This document shows, piece after piece, positions 27,092 to 35,226 of a DNA stretch of 43,869 nt. The notes beneath the pieces were generated by a model. That model was not told where the DNA came from and did not search any database. It was given only the letters and a program-made list of their open reading frames with translations. Position numbers and translations under genes: made by a program. How positions within the stretch are numbered: position 1 is the stretch's first letter; each line of letters starts with the position of its first letter. The DNA lies in assembly GCA_041395165.1 (NCBI GenBank), contig JAWLBA010000013.1, positions 1 to 43,869 on the forward strand. Direction: 5' to 3'. This stretch comes from JAIBCM01 sp041395165 (GTDB lineage Bacteria > Verrucomicrobiota > Verrucomicrobiia > JADLBR01 > JAIBCM01).

Positions 27092-27922
27092 CTATTTCTC
27101 CGACATGGGAATAAACCCTTTTTGAGCACTCCGATTTAAGAAGGTTTTTATCGCGGCTTTGCCTCTTTCTCCATAATCTAGGGTTAATTCATTCACATAC
27201 ATGCCGATAAAATGATCTGCGTCTTGTGTGTTAAGTCCTCGTCCTAAAGGTAAGGCATGTTGCACACCTGCTTCGCGATGGGAAAGACCATAATGAATGC
27301 TATTTTTTAAAAGAGCGGAAATGGATTGCATGTGGGTTTTGCCAAGGGATCGTTTGATGGCGTTGCCGCCTAAGGGTAAAGGTAATCCATTGGTTTCTTG
27401 AAACCACCATTTGCCTAAGTCTTCGCACAAAACAAAGCCTTCTTTTTGGTAAGTGAGTTGGCCTTCGTGAATCAGTAATCCTACTTCAGCTTCGTTGCGA
27501 TGTAATGCGTCAAAAATTTGATCAAAAGGCACGGTGATAAAAGAAAAGGCCTCACCGCCTTTACCATCTAAATAAAGTTGTAGGGCGAGATAAGCGCTAG
27601 TCATTGTGCCCGGCACGGCGATTCGCATTTTTTTAAAATCTTTTTTAGTATGATATTTTTTCCCTACTAAAATGGGGCCGTAATTATCGCCCATGCTTGC
27701 ACCGCTAGAGAGTAAAGCGTAATGTTCCGTTAAATAAGCGTAGGCATGAATGGAGACGGCGGTAATATCGAGTTCTTGTCGTGTGGCGCGTTCATTGAGA
27801 GTTTGGATGTCTTGCAAGATGTGTTCGAACTGGAATTGGCCTGTGTCGATTTTATGTTCGGCCAAAGCGTAAAACATAAACGCGTCATCGGGATCGGGGC
27901 TGTGGCCAAGGGTCAGTTTCAT
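27092..27922 (-). CDS. mqnD: 1,4-dihydroxy-6-naphthoate synthase
   Basis: Converts cyclic dehypoxanthine futalosine to 1,4-dihydroxy-6-naphthoate in the futalosine route to menaquinone. The 276-aa protein begins LTLGHSPDPDDAFMFYALAE, the family hallmark, followed by HILQDIQTLNERA and the substrate-binding region SSGASMGDNYGPILV. A histidine in FITVPFDQIFDALHRNEAEV to GLLIHEGQLTY is the probable catalytic base. It lies nine bases after the cupin gene and 18 before ymdB. Its presence implies a futalosine pathway, for which the amidohydrolase at 8.3-9.5 kb could be the deaminase. Confidence 0.93.
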   Translation of the reverse strand: MKLTLGHSPDPDDAFMFYALAEHKIDTGQFQFEHILQDIQTLNERATRQELDITAVSIHAYAYLTEHYALLSSGASMGDNYGPILVGKKYHTKKDFKKMRIAVPGTMTSAYLALQLYLDGKGGEAFSFITVPFDQIFDALHRNEAEVGLLIHEGQLTYQKEGFVLCEDLGKWWFQETNGLPLPLGGNAIKRSLGKTHMQSISALLKNSIHYGLSHREAGVQHALPLGRGLNTQDADHFIGMYVNELTLDYGERGKAAIKTFLNRSAQKGFIPMSEK

Positions 27923-27931
27923 AAGAGAAAA

Positions 27932-28306
27932 TTATTTTTTTTCAAAAATTACGTAATATTTTCGCGAGGTTTCCACATTTTCCCATGTGCCATAAAATCC
28001 TTTTGGAATGGCGAAGCAGTCTCCGCTATGAAAAATTTCTGTGTTTCCTTCACGATCAGAAATTTTTACGATGCCGTTCAATAAATAGCAAACTTCGTCT
28101 ACCGGATAGTTATCCATTAATAGTGTGCAAGGGGTGCACTCCCAAACGCCCGCTGTGAATTGTCCCGAAGCATCGGTGAAATAATTGTAGCCCGTTTCAA
28201 ATTTCTCGCCAGCAACTGCGATTTCTTTGCTTTCCGCGTTGATATCTTGCAAGCCGATGTTTTGTGGGCCATTGGGCTCGATTCGAGTTATTGCTAATTT
28301 TTTCAT
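27932..28306 (-). CDS. Cupin-domain protein (EutQ/DUF861-like)
   Basis: 124 aa, one small beta-barrel. Visible cupin features: GYNYFTDASGQFTAGVWECT, then VDEVCYLLNGIVKISDREGN with the E..Y.L.G pattern, and FHSGDCFAIPKGFYGTWENV. This style (G-x-W-E-C-T, then PV.E.CY.L.G) is that of the DUF861/EutQ-like cupins, most of unknown function. Some metal ligands expected in enzymes are not obvious, so a binding role is possible. It is first gene of the minus operon with mqnD and ymdB and diverges from the DHS-like gene across 53 bases. Confidence 0.75.
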   Translation of the reverse strand: MKKLAITRIEPNGPQNIGLQDINAESKEIAVAGEKFETGYNYFTDASGQFTAGVWECTPCTLLMDNYPVDEVCYLLNGIVKISDREGNTEIFHSGDCFAIPKGFYGTWENVETSRKYYVIFEKK

Positions 28307-28331
28307 TTATTTTTCTTCTGTTGCCATTTGT

Positions 28332-28337
28332 TATAAT
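28332..28337 (+). promoter_or_regulatory. Candidate -10 box (TATAAT) for the DHS-like gene
   Basis: A perfect TATAAT lies 22 bases before the ATG at 28360, in the 53-base divergent spacer. No good -35 stands at the standard distance. It would give a leader of about 16 bases without a Shine-Dalgarno sequence. Confidence 0.35.
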
Positions 28338-28359
28338 GTGCAAAATAAATGAAAAATTT

Positions 28360-29517
28360 ATGAGTAAAAAGAAATTTCAATCGTTCGCGCGGCTGGCTCC
28401 CGGTGGTATTAAGAAAAATATTTCTGCTGCGGATCTTATTGATGGCGCATTTCAAGCTTACAATGGGGCGCGTTTAGCGGAGGCGTGCCGACTTTATACG
28501 GAGAAAATGTTGGCTCCGAAAGGCACGGTTGGCATGAGTTTGACGGGTGCTTTGACGCCGGCGGGTTTAGGGCGCTCGTGTTTGGTGCCTTTGCTGAAAG
28601 CGGGTTTTGTCGATTGGATTATTAGCACGGGGGCAAATCTTTATCATGATTTGCATCATGGATTGGATATGGAGCTTTATCGAGGTTCGCCTTTTATTGA
28701 TGATCGTGCGCTGCGCAAGGAGGGGATTATTCGTATTTACGATGTTTTGTTTGATTACGATGTTTTGCTTGATACGGATGCTTTTGTGCGAAAGGTAATT
28801 CAGGGGCCTGAATTTCAGATGACGATGGGCACGGATGAGTTTCATTATCAATTAGGTCGCTACGTTTATGAGCGAGAAAAATCGCTGGGCATTACGGGCA
28901 GTTCGCTTTTGAGCACGGCTTATCAATGTGGGGTTCCGATTTATACTTCTTCGCCGGGTGACAGTTCTATTGGTATGAACGTGGCGGCGATGTCATTGCG
29001 CGAATCACGGTTGCAATTTGATATCAATCGCGATGTGAATCAAACGGCAGCGATTGTTTATGATGCCAAAGCGCGGGGAGGTTTGAGTAGTGTTTTTATT
29101 CTTGGCGGAGGTTCTCCTAAAAATTTCATGTTACAGACTGAACCGCAAATTCAAGAGGTCATGGGGATTGAGGAAAAGGGGCATGATTATTTTTTGCAAT
29201 GCACCGATGCGCGACCTGATACAGGGGGATTATCGGGAGCGACACCGGCTGAGGCGGTGAGTTGGGGGAAGGTGGATCCTGATAAATTGCCGGATTGTGT
29301 GGTGGCTTATGTTGATTCTACGGTGGCTTTACCTTTAATTACGGCTTATGCTTTAACCCGGGTGAGACCACGTCCTTTGAAGCGTCTTTATAGCAAGCGC
29401 GATCAACTTTTAGAAAAATTAAAACAGCAATATCTTAAAACGGGCACGGTTACAAAAATTAAGCCCACAAAGTCTCGTAAGATTGCGAAACGTAGCAGTT
29501 CAGTAGGCTTGAAATAA
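28360..29517 (+). CDS. Deoxyhypusine synthase-family protein (bacterial DHS-like)
   Basis: 385 aa from ATG 28360, where the conserved sequence begins; the frame is open upstream to 28264 but that region overlaps the cupin gene and the likely promoter. The family uses NAD and spermidine to transfer or couple aminobutyl groups. Visible motifs: GMSLTGALTPAGLGR, STGANLYHDLHHGLD (NAD region), SSPGDSSIGMN, VFILGGGSPKNFMLQT, DTGGLSGATPAEAVSWGK with the expected imine-forming lysine at about 304, and YVDSTVALPLI. Bacteria lack eIF5A, so a role in polyamine (homospermidine-type) metabolism is likelier than hypusination. The basic C-terminal tail (KTGTVTKIKPTKSRKIAKR) is unusual. A terminator follows. 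Confidence 0.87.
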   Translation: MSKKKFQSFARLAPGGIKKNISAADLIDGAFQAYNGARLAEACRLYTEKMLAPKGTVGMSLTGALTPAGLGRSCLVPLLKAGFVDWIISTGANLYHDLHHGLDMELYRGSPFIDDRALRKEGIIRIYDVLFDYDVLLDTDAFVRKVIQGPEFQMTMGTDEFHYQLGRYVYEREKSLGITGSSLLSTAYQCGVPIYTSSPGDSSIGMNVAAMSLRESRLQFDINRDVNQTAAIVYDAKARGGLSSVFILGGGSPKNFMLQTEPQIQEVMGIEEKGHDYFLQCTDARPDTGGLSGATPAEAVSWGKVDPDKLPDCVVAYVDSTVALPLITAYALTRVRPRPLKRLYSKRDQLLEKLKQQYLKTGTVTKIKPTKSRKIAKRSSSVGLK

Positions 29518-29527
29518 GCTTAAAAAA

Positions 29528-29555
29528 CCTACGCCAAATGGCGTATGGCCTTTTT
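29528..29555 (+). terminator. Intrinsic terminator after the DHS-like gene
   Basis: Stem TACGCC / GGCGTA with loop AAAT, flanked by CC / GG pairs through a one-base bulge and followed by TTTTT. An A run on the left side could make it function for the opposite strand as well. It lies 11 bases past the stop. Confidence 0.7.
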
Positions 29556-29580
29556 AAACAAATTTAGCTAGTTTTTTATT

Positions 29581-32016
29581 ATGAGAAAAAATATTTATTT
29601 TTATTGGTGGGCTTTGCCTTTGGTTTTATTGGGTTTTTTCAGTAAAGCACAAGCTCAATTTACTACTTTCCAAGCGGCCTCGATGGTCATTGGTCAATCG
29701 AATTTCAATACGATTGGTGTTGTAGTGGATCAAGCCCATGTTCCTCATGCAAGCGCATCAGCCATTAGTGCCAAGGGTCATTTTGCAGTGGCTTGCAGCA
29801 ATGAAGGTCGTATTATGATTTGGAACACGATTCCGACTAACAGTTTGCAACCGGCAGATGTTGTTGTAGGTAAACCGGATTTCGTGAGCGCGGCACCAGG
29901 AGTTAGTCAGACTCTCATGAATAGTTCCATGGGTGTGGCGTTTAGCCCGGATGGCGAAAAATTAATTGCTTCGGATTCGGGTAATCATCGTGTTTTAATT
30001 TGGAATTCGATTCCTACGAACAATGGACAAGCAGCTGATATTGTTTTAGGGCAAACTGATTTTAACACTGGCACAACAGACGGAAATCCAACTGCGACGA
30101 AATTTGAATATCCTACAGGCATTTTTGTAGCGCCGAATGGGCAGATGTTTGTTTGTGACACTCTCAACAATCGTGTGCTTATTTATAATGATATTCCTGA
30201 AGCTAGTAATACGCCCGCCGATATTGTTGTGGGTCAGAATAACTTGACTCAGGATAGTAATGCGAATGGTATTAAGTTTGTGAATCATCCGGAATATGTT
30301 GCCGTTTCACCGGATGGTCGTTTGATTGTTGGTGATCGCGATAATTTTCGAGCTACCATTTGGAATACGATTCCTACGGCTAACGGTGCTCCTGCTGAAA
30401 TTGCGATTGGTTTCGGTGGATTTCCTGGTGATGGTGATCCCGGGTGTGATGATGTGCGTTTTCAGTCTCCTACAGGTGTGACAGTTTCGCCGAAAGGAAT
30501 ATTAGCGATTGGTGACACTGAAAATAATCGTATTTTGATTTATAATCAAGTGCCTGACACCAATTTTCCTGCGGCTAATGCAGTTTTAGGTCAGCCTAAT
30601 TTTACTGCTAATATGCCTCTCAACACCGGCACGAATGCGCAATCCATGGTGCGTCCTTTTGGTATTAACTTGATTTAAATGGCCGTCTTTTGTGAATGGT
30701 CCCGATATGAATCGTGTGATAGTGTTGGCGATTTGCCGACCAACAAAGCGGAGCTAGCTGTGGATATTAGTTTTAATTTGGCAACTCAAGGCATTGGTGG
30801 ATTAGTGCAGATGCTTGTGACGGTGAATAATAATGGGGATTCTACTGCGAATAACGTGGTTGTTTTCACGGCGCCTCCGGTTGGGTTAGTGACCAATGGA
30901 GCACCTGTTATAAGCACGGGAACTTATAATATAGCTTCTGGTTTTTGAGTATTCCGAGCTTAGCCAGTGGACAAGTAGCGACTTTGACTATTCCTCTCGT
31001 TGTAGATGCGAATGCGCAAGTTGATAATACGCTAACCGCTTATGCTTCCATTACTGCTTCGGATGCTTTGGATCCTATCATGACCAATAATGCCGATCGC
31101 GCAGAGATTGTTATTAGTGGAAATATTATTCCAGTGGGCACGGGTATTTATGGCGATCTCAATAATGATGGACATCCTGATTTGCTTTGGCAAAGAAAAC
31201 TCAAACTTGATGGTTCAAAGCAAACGGTTGTTGCAGGTTATTTAGCCAATGGTCAAGGGGGCTTTAGCAGCTCCGAACAGGTGTTAGCTTCTAATACGAA
31301 AAAGTTCAGTGTGGTTTCCATTGGCGATTACAATCGGGATGGTTTCTCAGATCTTTTCTGGCAAGGTAAAGTAAAAGTAGCTGGAAGTCGTAAGAAGATG
31401 AACGTGATTCAAGTTTCTTTAGGGGGCGTTAGCAACAGTTTTGGAAATCCTATTGCTATTGCCACTAACACTGCGAAATTCAAACTTGCTACATCGCGCG
31501 ATGTGAATGGTGATGGCATTGAAGATTTGCTCTGGCATGGAAAAATCAAAGTGGAAGGCAGCCGCAAAAACAACGTGGCGTGCAAGCTTACCTTGGCGAT
31601 GCTAATGGAGGTTATCCAACCAATGCTTTCATAGCGACTAACACACTCAAACGTGTATTGGTAACCGCCTACGATTTCAACGGAGACCTTCGCAACGATC
31701 TTGTCTTTGAAGAAAAAGTGAAGGAAGGTCGTAAACGTGTTAGTCAGCTAACGGTTATGGAAAATCAAGGTAATGCTGTCTTTGATGGTAAAAAGAACCG
31801 GGTAAACCTTATAAGGTTACTGCGCCGGAACCAAAATTGAAATTTGCTGCAGCTGGCTTTTTCAATAACGATGGTGTGATTGATGTGATCTGGCAACGCA
31901 ACAAACGAAAGACTCGTTCTGCGATTGCAGGTTATCTCGACGATTCGGGTAAGGTGATTGATAGTCCCGAAGTGGCGACCAATAAGAAGCCATGGAATAT
32001 TGCAGGACCTAAATAA
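29581..32016 (+). pseudogene. Large secreted repeat protein: NHL repeats, DUF11-like domain, VCBS/FG-GAP repeats; several frameshifts
   Basis: Reconstructed as one protein of about 811 residues. It begins with a signal peptide (WWALPLVLLGFFSKAQA). Next are six NHL-type blades, each with WN.IPT....ADIV.GQ.NF (for example at 29821, 30001 and 30361). A DUF11/CARDB-like beta domain follows (AELAVDISFNLATQGIGG, NNNGDSTANNVVVFTAPP). Then come five VCBS/FG-GAP repeats with D.N.DG..DLLW.GK.KV.GSRK, at about 31150, 31320, 31500, 31675 and 31860. Frames must be joined near 30676-30740 (three short T/A runs), 30943, 31578 and 31797, each needing a base back in a homopolymer. No anchor or sorting tail is visible. 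It is flanked by terminators, so monocistronic. Likely extracellular or surface; ligand unknown. Confidence 0.75.
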
Positions 32017-32042
32017 GTAAACTTTCTTGCCCAACAAAACTT

Positions 32043-32070
32043 AGAGCCGACTTTGAAGTCGGCTCTTTAT
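32043..32070 (+). terminator. Strong intrinsic terminator after the NHL/VCBS gene
   Basis: A perfect 11-bp stem AGAGCCGACTT / AAGTCGGCTCT with a two-base TG turn (32043-32066), then TTTAT. In practice the loop will open to four or more bases. It sits 27 bases after the stop and 27 before the end of the convergent gene, so it may serve both. Confidence 0.8.
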
Positions 32071-32096
32071 GCTTTGTCTTTTTGGTGTAAGTAATA

Positions 32097-33062
32097 TTAA
32101 GGTTTATCGTCCGTAGGATTTAACATTTTCATGCTGGCTTCTTGGAGGTTGAGCATGTTTTCTTGATAGGCTTTAAAACGTTTTAATTGTTCTGCATTCA
32201 GAATAGTTTGAGCGCGAGTTAAAATGCGCTCATTTAATTCTCGTTGCTTCGTAAAATAATCATCGCTTGTTTTTTGAGATTTTGTCATGGCGTTAAGCGC
32301 CTGATTATTTGACACCCGATTTAATCGATTGTGCTGGTATTCATCGATTAAAATTTGGGTGAGTTGCTCTTTCTGATAAGGTTGAATCGGCATTTCGCTA
32401 GAGACCATTTGATCTACAAATCCGCCAACCACCATGCGTTCGGATAATGTTTTTTGATAATTTTTAAATTGAGCATATTGATCTTTGCCCAGCAATTCTT
32501 TGATCTCATCTTTAACGGGATCATTTTTTGTTCTGATGTGAGAGTTGGTTCCGCTAAGAATTTGTTGGGCGGATTCAAATTGTTGCATTTGCTCTTTTTC
32601 AATTAAATTCATTAATTTTTCTTTGGCTTCAGGAGAAAGTGTCGTGCTTTTTATGAAATCATGATAATTTTTTTCTACTATCATATGTTGTTGGGCGCGC
32701 ATGATTTCTTTCATTTGAGGGCTCGCCATGAGTTGAGCTAAGGGATTATCATTTTTTTTCGCTTTTTCTTGAGAGGGTTTCGTTTCCACGTCGGATGGGA
32801 TAACAGTATTTCCTTCATTTATTTCCTGGTCATGACGAGCTTTGATAGTTTGAGCGATTTGTAGGCGTCTTTTTTCGCGTTGTTCTTGTCTTGCTTCGAC
32901 AATTTTTTCTTTTTTTTCGTGTTTGGTTTGAGCGACGAGGCGTTCATTTAATTGATGGTTTTCTTGCTTCAAGCTTTTAGCGGTTTGCCATTGATAAACA
33001 TTGGTCATCAGAAGAATGAAGCATAATATGCTCAGAGCAAAAGTGGTGATGGGTTCTTTCAT
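32097..33062 (-). CDS. Membrane-anchored or secreted helical protein, paralogue of the next gene
   Basis: 321 aa. One N-terminal hydrophobic segment (FALSILCFILLMTNVYQW) acts as anchor or signal, followed by a charged coiled-coil region with K/E/Q-rich repeats (about 30-100). A helical domain follows with SEMPIQPYQKEQLTQILIDE and ends LNAEQLKRFKAYQENMLNLQ. The closing L-x-x-x-Q-x-x-x-F pattern recalls LTxxQ (CpxP/Spy) periplasmic proteins but is not a certain match. It is clearly homologous to the upstream gene, four bases away, sharing PYQ.(D/E)Q, ILI(D/E)E and the C-terminal block. Function unknown. Confidence 0.6.
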   Translation of the reverse strand: MKEPITTFALSILCFILLMTNVYQWQTAKSLKQENHQLNERLVAQTKHEKKEKIVEARQEQREKRRLQIAQTIKARHDQEINEGNTVIPSDVETKPSQEKAKKNDNPLAQLMASPQMKEIMRAQQHMIVEKNYHDFIKSTTLSPEAKEKLMNLIEKEQMQQFESAQQILSGTNSHIRTKNDPVKDEIKELLGKDQYAQFKNYQKTLSERMVVGGFVDQMVSSEMPIQPYQKEQLTQILIDEYQHNRLNRVSNNQALNAMTKSQKTSDDYFTKQRELNERILTRAQTILNAEQLKRFKAYQENMLNLQEASMKMLNPTDDKP

Positions 33063-33066
33063 GATT

Positions 33067-34038
33067 TTAATTTGATTGTTGATTGGCGCGATCGCGAAAT
33101 ACTTTTAAGCCGGTTTCTTGAATTTTTAACAGGCCATTTTGAAATTCTTTAAATTGTTCGAGTTGTTTAGGGTTAAGCACGGTTTGTGCGCGCAATAAAA
33201 TGCGTTCGTTGGCTTTTTGTTGAGATTCAAAATATTGTTGAGCCGTTGCTTCATCGAATTGACTTAATTGACGCATCATATCGCGTTGTCGCATGCCGCT
33301 AAAAGGAGCATTGCGATTCTCTTCGATTAAAATCTGTAGCATTTGGTCGCGTTGGTAGGGTTGAAGAGGTGCTTCGCTGAGAGCAATTTGTTGCTCAAAC
33401 TGGCGCACGGCTGAACGTTGTCCTATTGTTTTTTGATAAGATTCATACTGAGCATAACGCGAAGGGCCTAGCAGCTCTTGAAGTTCCAATTCTGTCTTAT
33501 TTTCCATTTCTGCATTCAACTGGTTGGTTGAGGAGTTGGATCCCCAGCGACGGTTTCGCTCGGAAGATTGCATCTGATTTTCTGCGAGAATATCTAAAAA
33601 TTTTTCTCGTTCTTTTGCTGACAAACCAATTTGACTAACAAAATCTTTATAAGCATCTGCTAAAAAGCCGCGTTGTCGCGCTTTGATAAATTCTTGCATT
33701 TCTGGGGTGCGAAAAAGTTCGCGGAAAGGATTATCTTGATTGTTGTCGCCTCTTGTGGATTCAGCACTTCCTTTTTTAGCGAGATCCATTTTATTGGTCA
33801 GCTTAGCATATTGGGCCTGAGATTTTTCTTTTTCCAGGGTATGAATGCGTTTTTTTAATAAATCCTTCTTTCTTTCAGAAGCTCCAACCTCAGTCATTTT
33901 ATCTTGTTTGAGATAATTATTTAACGCTTTTTTTAAGGCTATTTGGTTTTTTAAAGTCGATTGATGGATATACCATTGATAAGCATTTATCACTAAGGAG
34001 CCAATGCATACGAAACCGACAAGGATTTGTCTTTTCAT
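33067..34038 (-). CDS. Membrane-anchored or secreted helical protein, paralogue of the previous gene
   Basis: 323 aa from ATG 34038; the frame extends to a TTG at 34074, but that would run into the divergent cyclophilin start. An N-terminal hydrophobic segment (ILVGFVCIGSLVINAYQW) is followed by a K/E-rich coiled coil, a conserved central block (SEAPLQPYQRDQMLQILIEE) and the ending LNPKQLEQFKEFQNGLLKIQ. Same layout as the downstream gene at the same scale, so a tandem duplication that has diverged well beyond DNA-level identity. The likely location is inner-membrane anchored in the periplasm. Confidence 0.6.
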   Translation of the reverse strand: MKRQILVGFVCIGSLVINAYQWYIHQSTLKNQIALKKALNNYLKQDKMTEVGASERKKDLLKKRIHTLEKEKSQAQYAKLTNKMDLAKKGSAESTRGDNNQDNPFRELFRTPEMQEFIKARQRGFLADAYKDFVSQIGLSAKEREKFLDILAENQMQSSERNRRWGSNSSTNQLNAEMENKTELELQELLGPSRYAQYESYQKTIGQRSAVRQFEQQIALSEAPLQPYQRDQMLQILIEENRNAPFSGMRQRDMMRQLSQFDEATAQQYFESQQKANERILLRAQTVLNPKQLEQFKEFQNGLLKIQETGLKVFRDRANQQSN

Positions 34039-34080
34039 TATTTCAAGTTTAGATAATATTAATCTTTGTCTCAAGTTATT

Positions 34081-34623
34081 ATGAAACGAATTACTTTGCT
34101 TTCATTATTGTTAATCCTAACCGGAGCTCCCATGTCTCAAGCTGCTGAAACCAATGCTATGTCTCATCCTGTCATTCGTATGACCACTTCCAAAGGGGTT
34201 TTTGATATCGAGCTTTATCCTGAATTCGCGCCTAAACATGTGGAGCGCATTTTAACTTTGGTAGAGAAAAAATTTTATAATGATATTCGTTTTCATCGTA
34301 TTGTGCCTAATTTTGTGGCTCAAGCAGGTGATCCTGCCACGAAAAAAGGAATGGATCAGCGTAATATTGGATCAGGTGGTTCTGATCTTCCAGACATCCC
34401 TTTGGAAGTTACGCCTAAAATAGCTCATCGACGAGGTATGGTTGGCATGGCACGAGCATCGGATCCTGATTCAGCTAATAGTCAATTTTACATTGCTCTT
34501 AAGGACATTCATCAGCTCGATATGCAATATACCGTTTTTGGTCGTGTTTTAGATGATGGGATGAAAGTGGTAGACCAACTCAAGGTTGGGGATCAAATTA
34601 TTGATGTGAAAAAACTGGATTGA
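34081..34623 (+). CDS. Exported cyclophilin-type peptidyl-prolyl cis-trans isomerase
   Basis: 180 aa from ATG 34081 (a TTG at 34066 would add five residues before the signal peptide). Signal peptide KRITLLSLLLILTGAPMSQA, then the cyclophilin fold: F-D-I-E-L-Y-P-E-F-A-P, FYNDIRFHRIVPNFVAQAGD with the catalytic arginine in F-H-R, GMVGMARASDPDSANSQFYI and YTVFGRVLDDGMKVVDQL. It lacks the tryptophan of human CypA, as many bacterial PpiA/B do. Probably periplasmic protein folding. It diverges from the paralogue pair over 42 bases. Confidence 0.9.
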   Translation: MKRITLLSLLLILTGAPMSQAAETNAMSHPVIRMTTSKGVFDIELYPEFAPKHVERILTLVEKKFYNDIRFHRIVPNFVAQAGDPATKKGMDQRNIGSGGSDLPDIPLEVTPKIAHRRGMVGMARASDPDSANSQFYIALKDIHQLDMQYTVFGRVLDDGMKVVDQLKVGDQIIDVKKLD

Positions 34624-34649
34624 AGCAAAAAATCGAAAATTCCTTGCAA

Positions 34650-35135
34650 TCAATTATCAGAAATTAACCAGGATTTCAGTTCTTTTAAATCATTATCCTT
34701 TAGGGCGATTTCGCGGAAGCTTTCATCTAGCTTAAAGCACCGTTCTAAAGAAACTTTAGCTAAATCCGGTTTGCCTAAGCGCGTTTCGTAACAAGCTAAA
34801 TTATAATGAAATAGAGGTTGTCGGACTAAGGTGTCTGGGCCGGATAATAATTTATCGCGTGCTTCTTTGGTGCGATTAATTTCGTGCAAACAGAAAGCTG
34901 CGTGAACAAAATAATCGTCCCGATCCGGCACAACTTGGCACAGTGGCTCCAGAATTTCCAAGGCTTCTTTCCAATGTTTTTCCTGCATGTGAAGTGCGAT
35001 GCGGAGATCTATCACTGCCGGCAAAAGTTGCTCTTGCGAAGTTAGTTTACGTACTTCTTGCCAGGCTTCGGGATACATTCCCAGCAACACATAGCCTTGT
35101 GCCGCTTCAATTACGGGTTGAATATCGATACTCAC
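34650..35135 (-). CDS. TPR-repeat protein
   Basis: 161 aa, all helical, with four to five degenerate tetratricopeptide-like units, for example AAQGYVLLGMYPEAWQEVRK, MQEKHWKEALEILEPLCQVV and YNLACYETRLGKPDLAKVSL. It starts at GTG 35135 behind a GGAGGAG sequence. No signal peptide, so a cytosolic scaffold is likely. It is convergent with the cyclophilin gene and divergent from glpX. Confidence 0.7.
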   Translation of the reverse strand: MSIDIQPVIEAAQGYVLLGMYPEAWQEVRKLTSQEQLLPAVIDLRIALHMQEKHWKEALEILEPLCQVVPDRDDYFVHAAFCLHEINRTKEARDKLLSGPDTLVRQPLFHYNLACYETRLGKPDLAKVSLERCFKLDESFREIALKDNDLKELKSWLISDN

Positions 35136-35137
35136 AT

Positions 35138-35144
35138 CTCCTCC
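35138..35144 (-). promoter_or_regulatory. Shine-Dalgarno (GGAGGAG) for the TPR gene
   Basis: Seven purines close to the consensus lie just two bases before the GTG start, five if only the 5' GGAG is counted. They decide the non-ATG start. Confidence 0.5.
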
Positions 35145-35152
35145 ACTTTAAT

Positions 35153-35167
35153 ATCTTATAATAAGAT
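35153..35167. promoter_or_regulatory. Perfect 7+1+7 palindrome in the TPR/glpX divergent spacer
   Basis: ATCTTAT-A-ATAAGAT is a perfect dyad lying 18-32 bases upstream of the TPR start and 60-74 upstream of glpX. Its position suits a repressor site or overlap with the TPR promoter. Confidence 0.35.
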
Positions 35168-35180
35168 TGCATTCTTTGGG

Positions 35181-35213
35181 TTGACAAGCAACTATCTTAA
35201 GAGGTTTTGATAA
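35181..35213 (+). promoter_or_regulatory. Candidate glpX promoter
   Basis: A consensus -35 TTGACA at 35181-35186 is followed by A/T-rich TTTTGATAA (35205-35213), which could give a weak -10 at 18-21 bases spacing. The ATG is at 35227, so the leader would be very short. Confidence 0.35.
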
Positions 35214-35226
35214 AGAAATATTGTTT

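Noticed and set aside
28264..28359. N-terminal membrane extension of the DHS-like protein
   Set aside because: The hydrophobic upstream codons overlap the divergent cupin start and a TATAAT box; family similarity starts after ATG 28360.
30670..31840. Programmed frameshifting to make alternative NHL/VCBS products
   Set aside because: At least six slips are needed, no slippery heptamer plus downstream structure was seen, and the same type of slip occurs in unrelated genes.
34039..34080. TTG starts at 34074 (-) and 34066 (+)
   Set aside because: They would make the divergent genes overlap and add residues before well-formed signal/anchor sequences; the ATGs at 34038 and 34081 are better.
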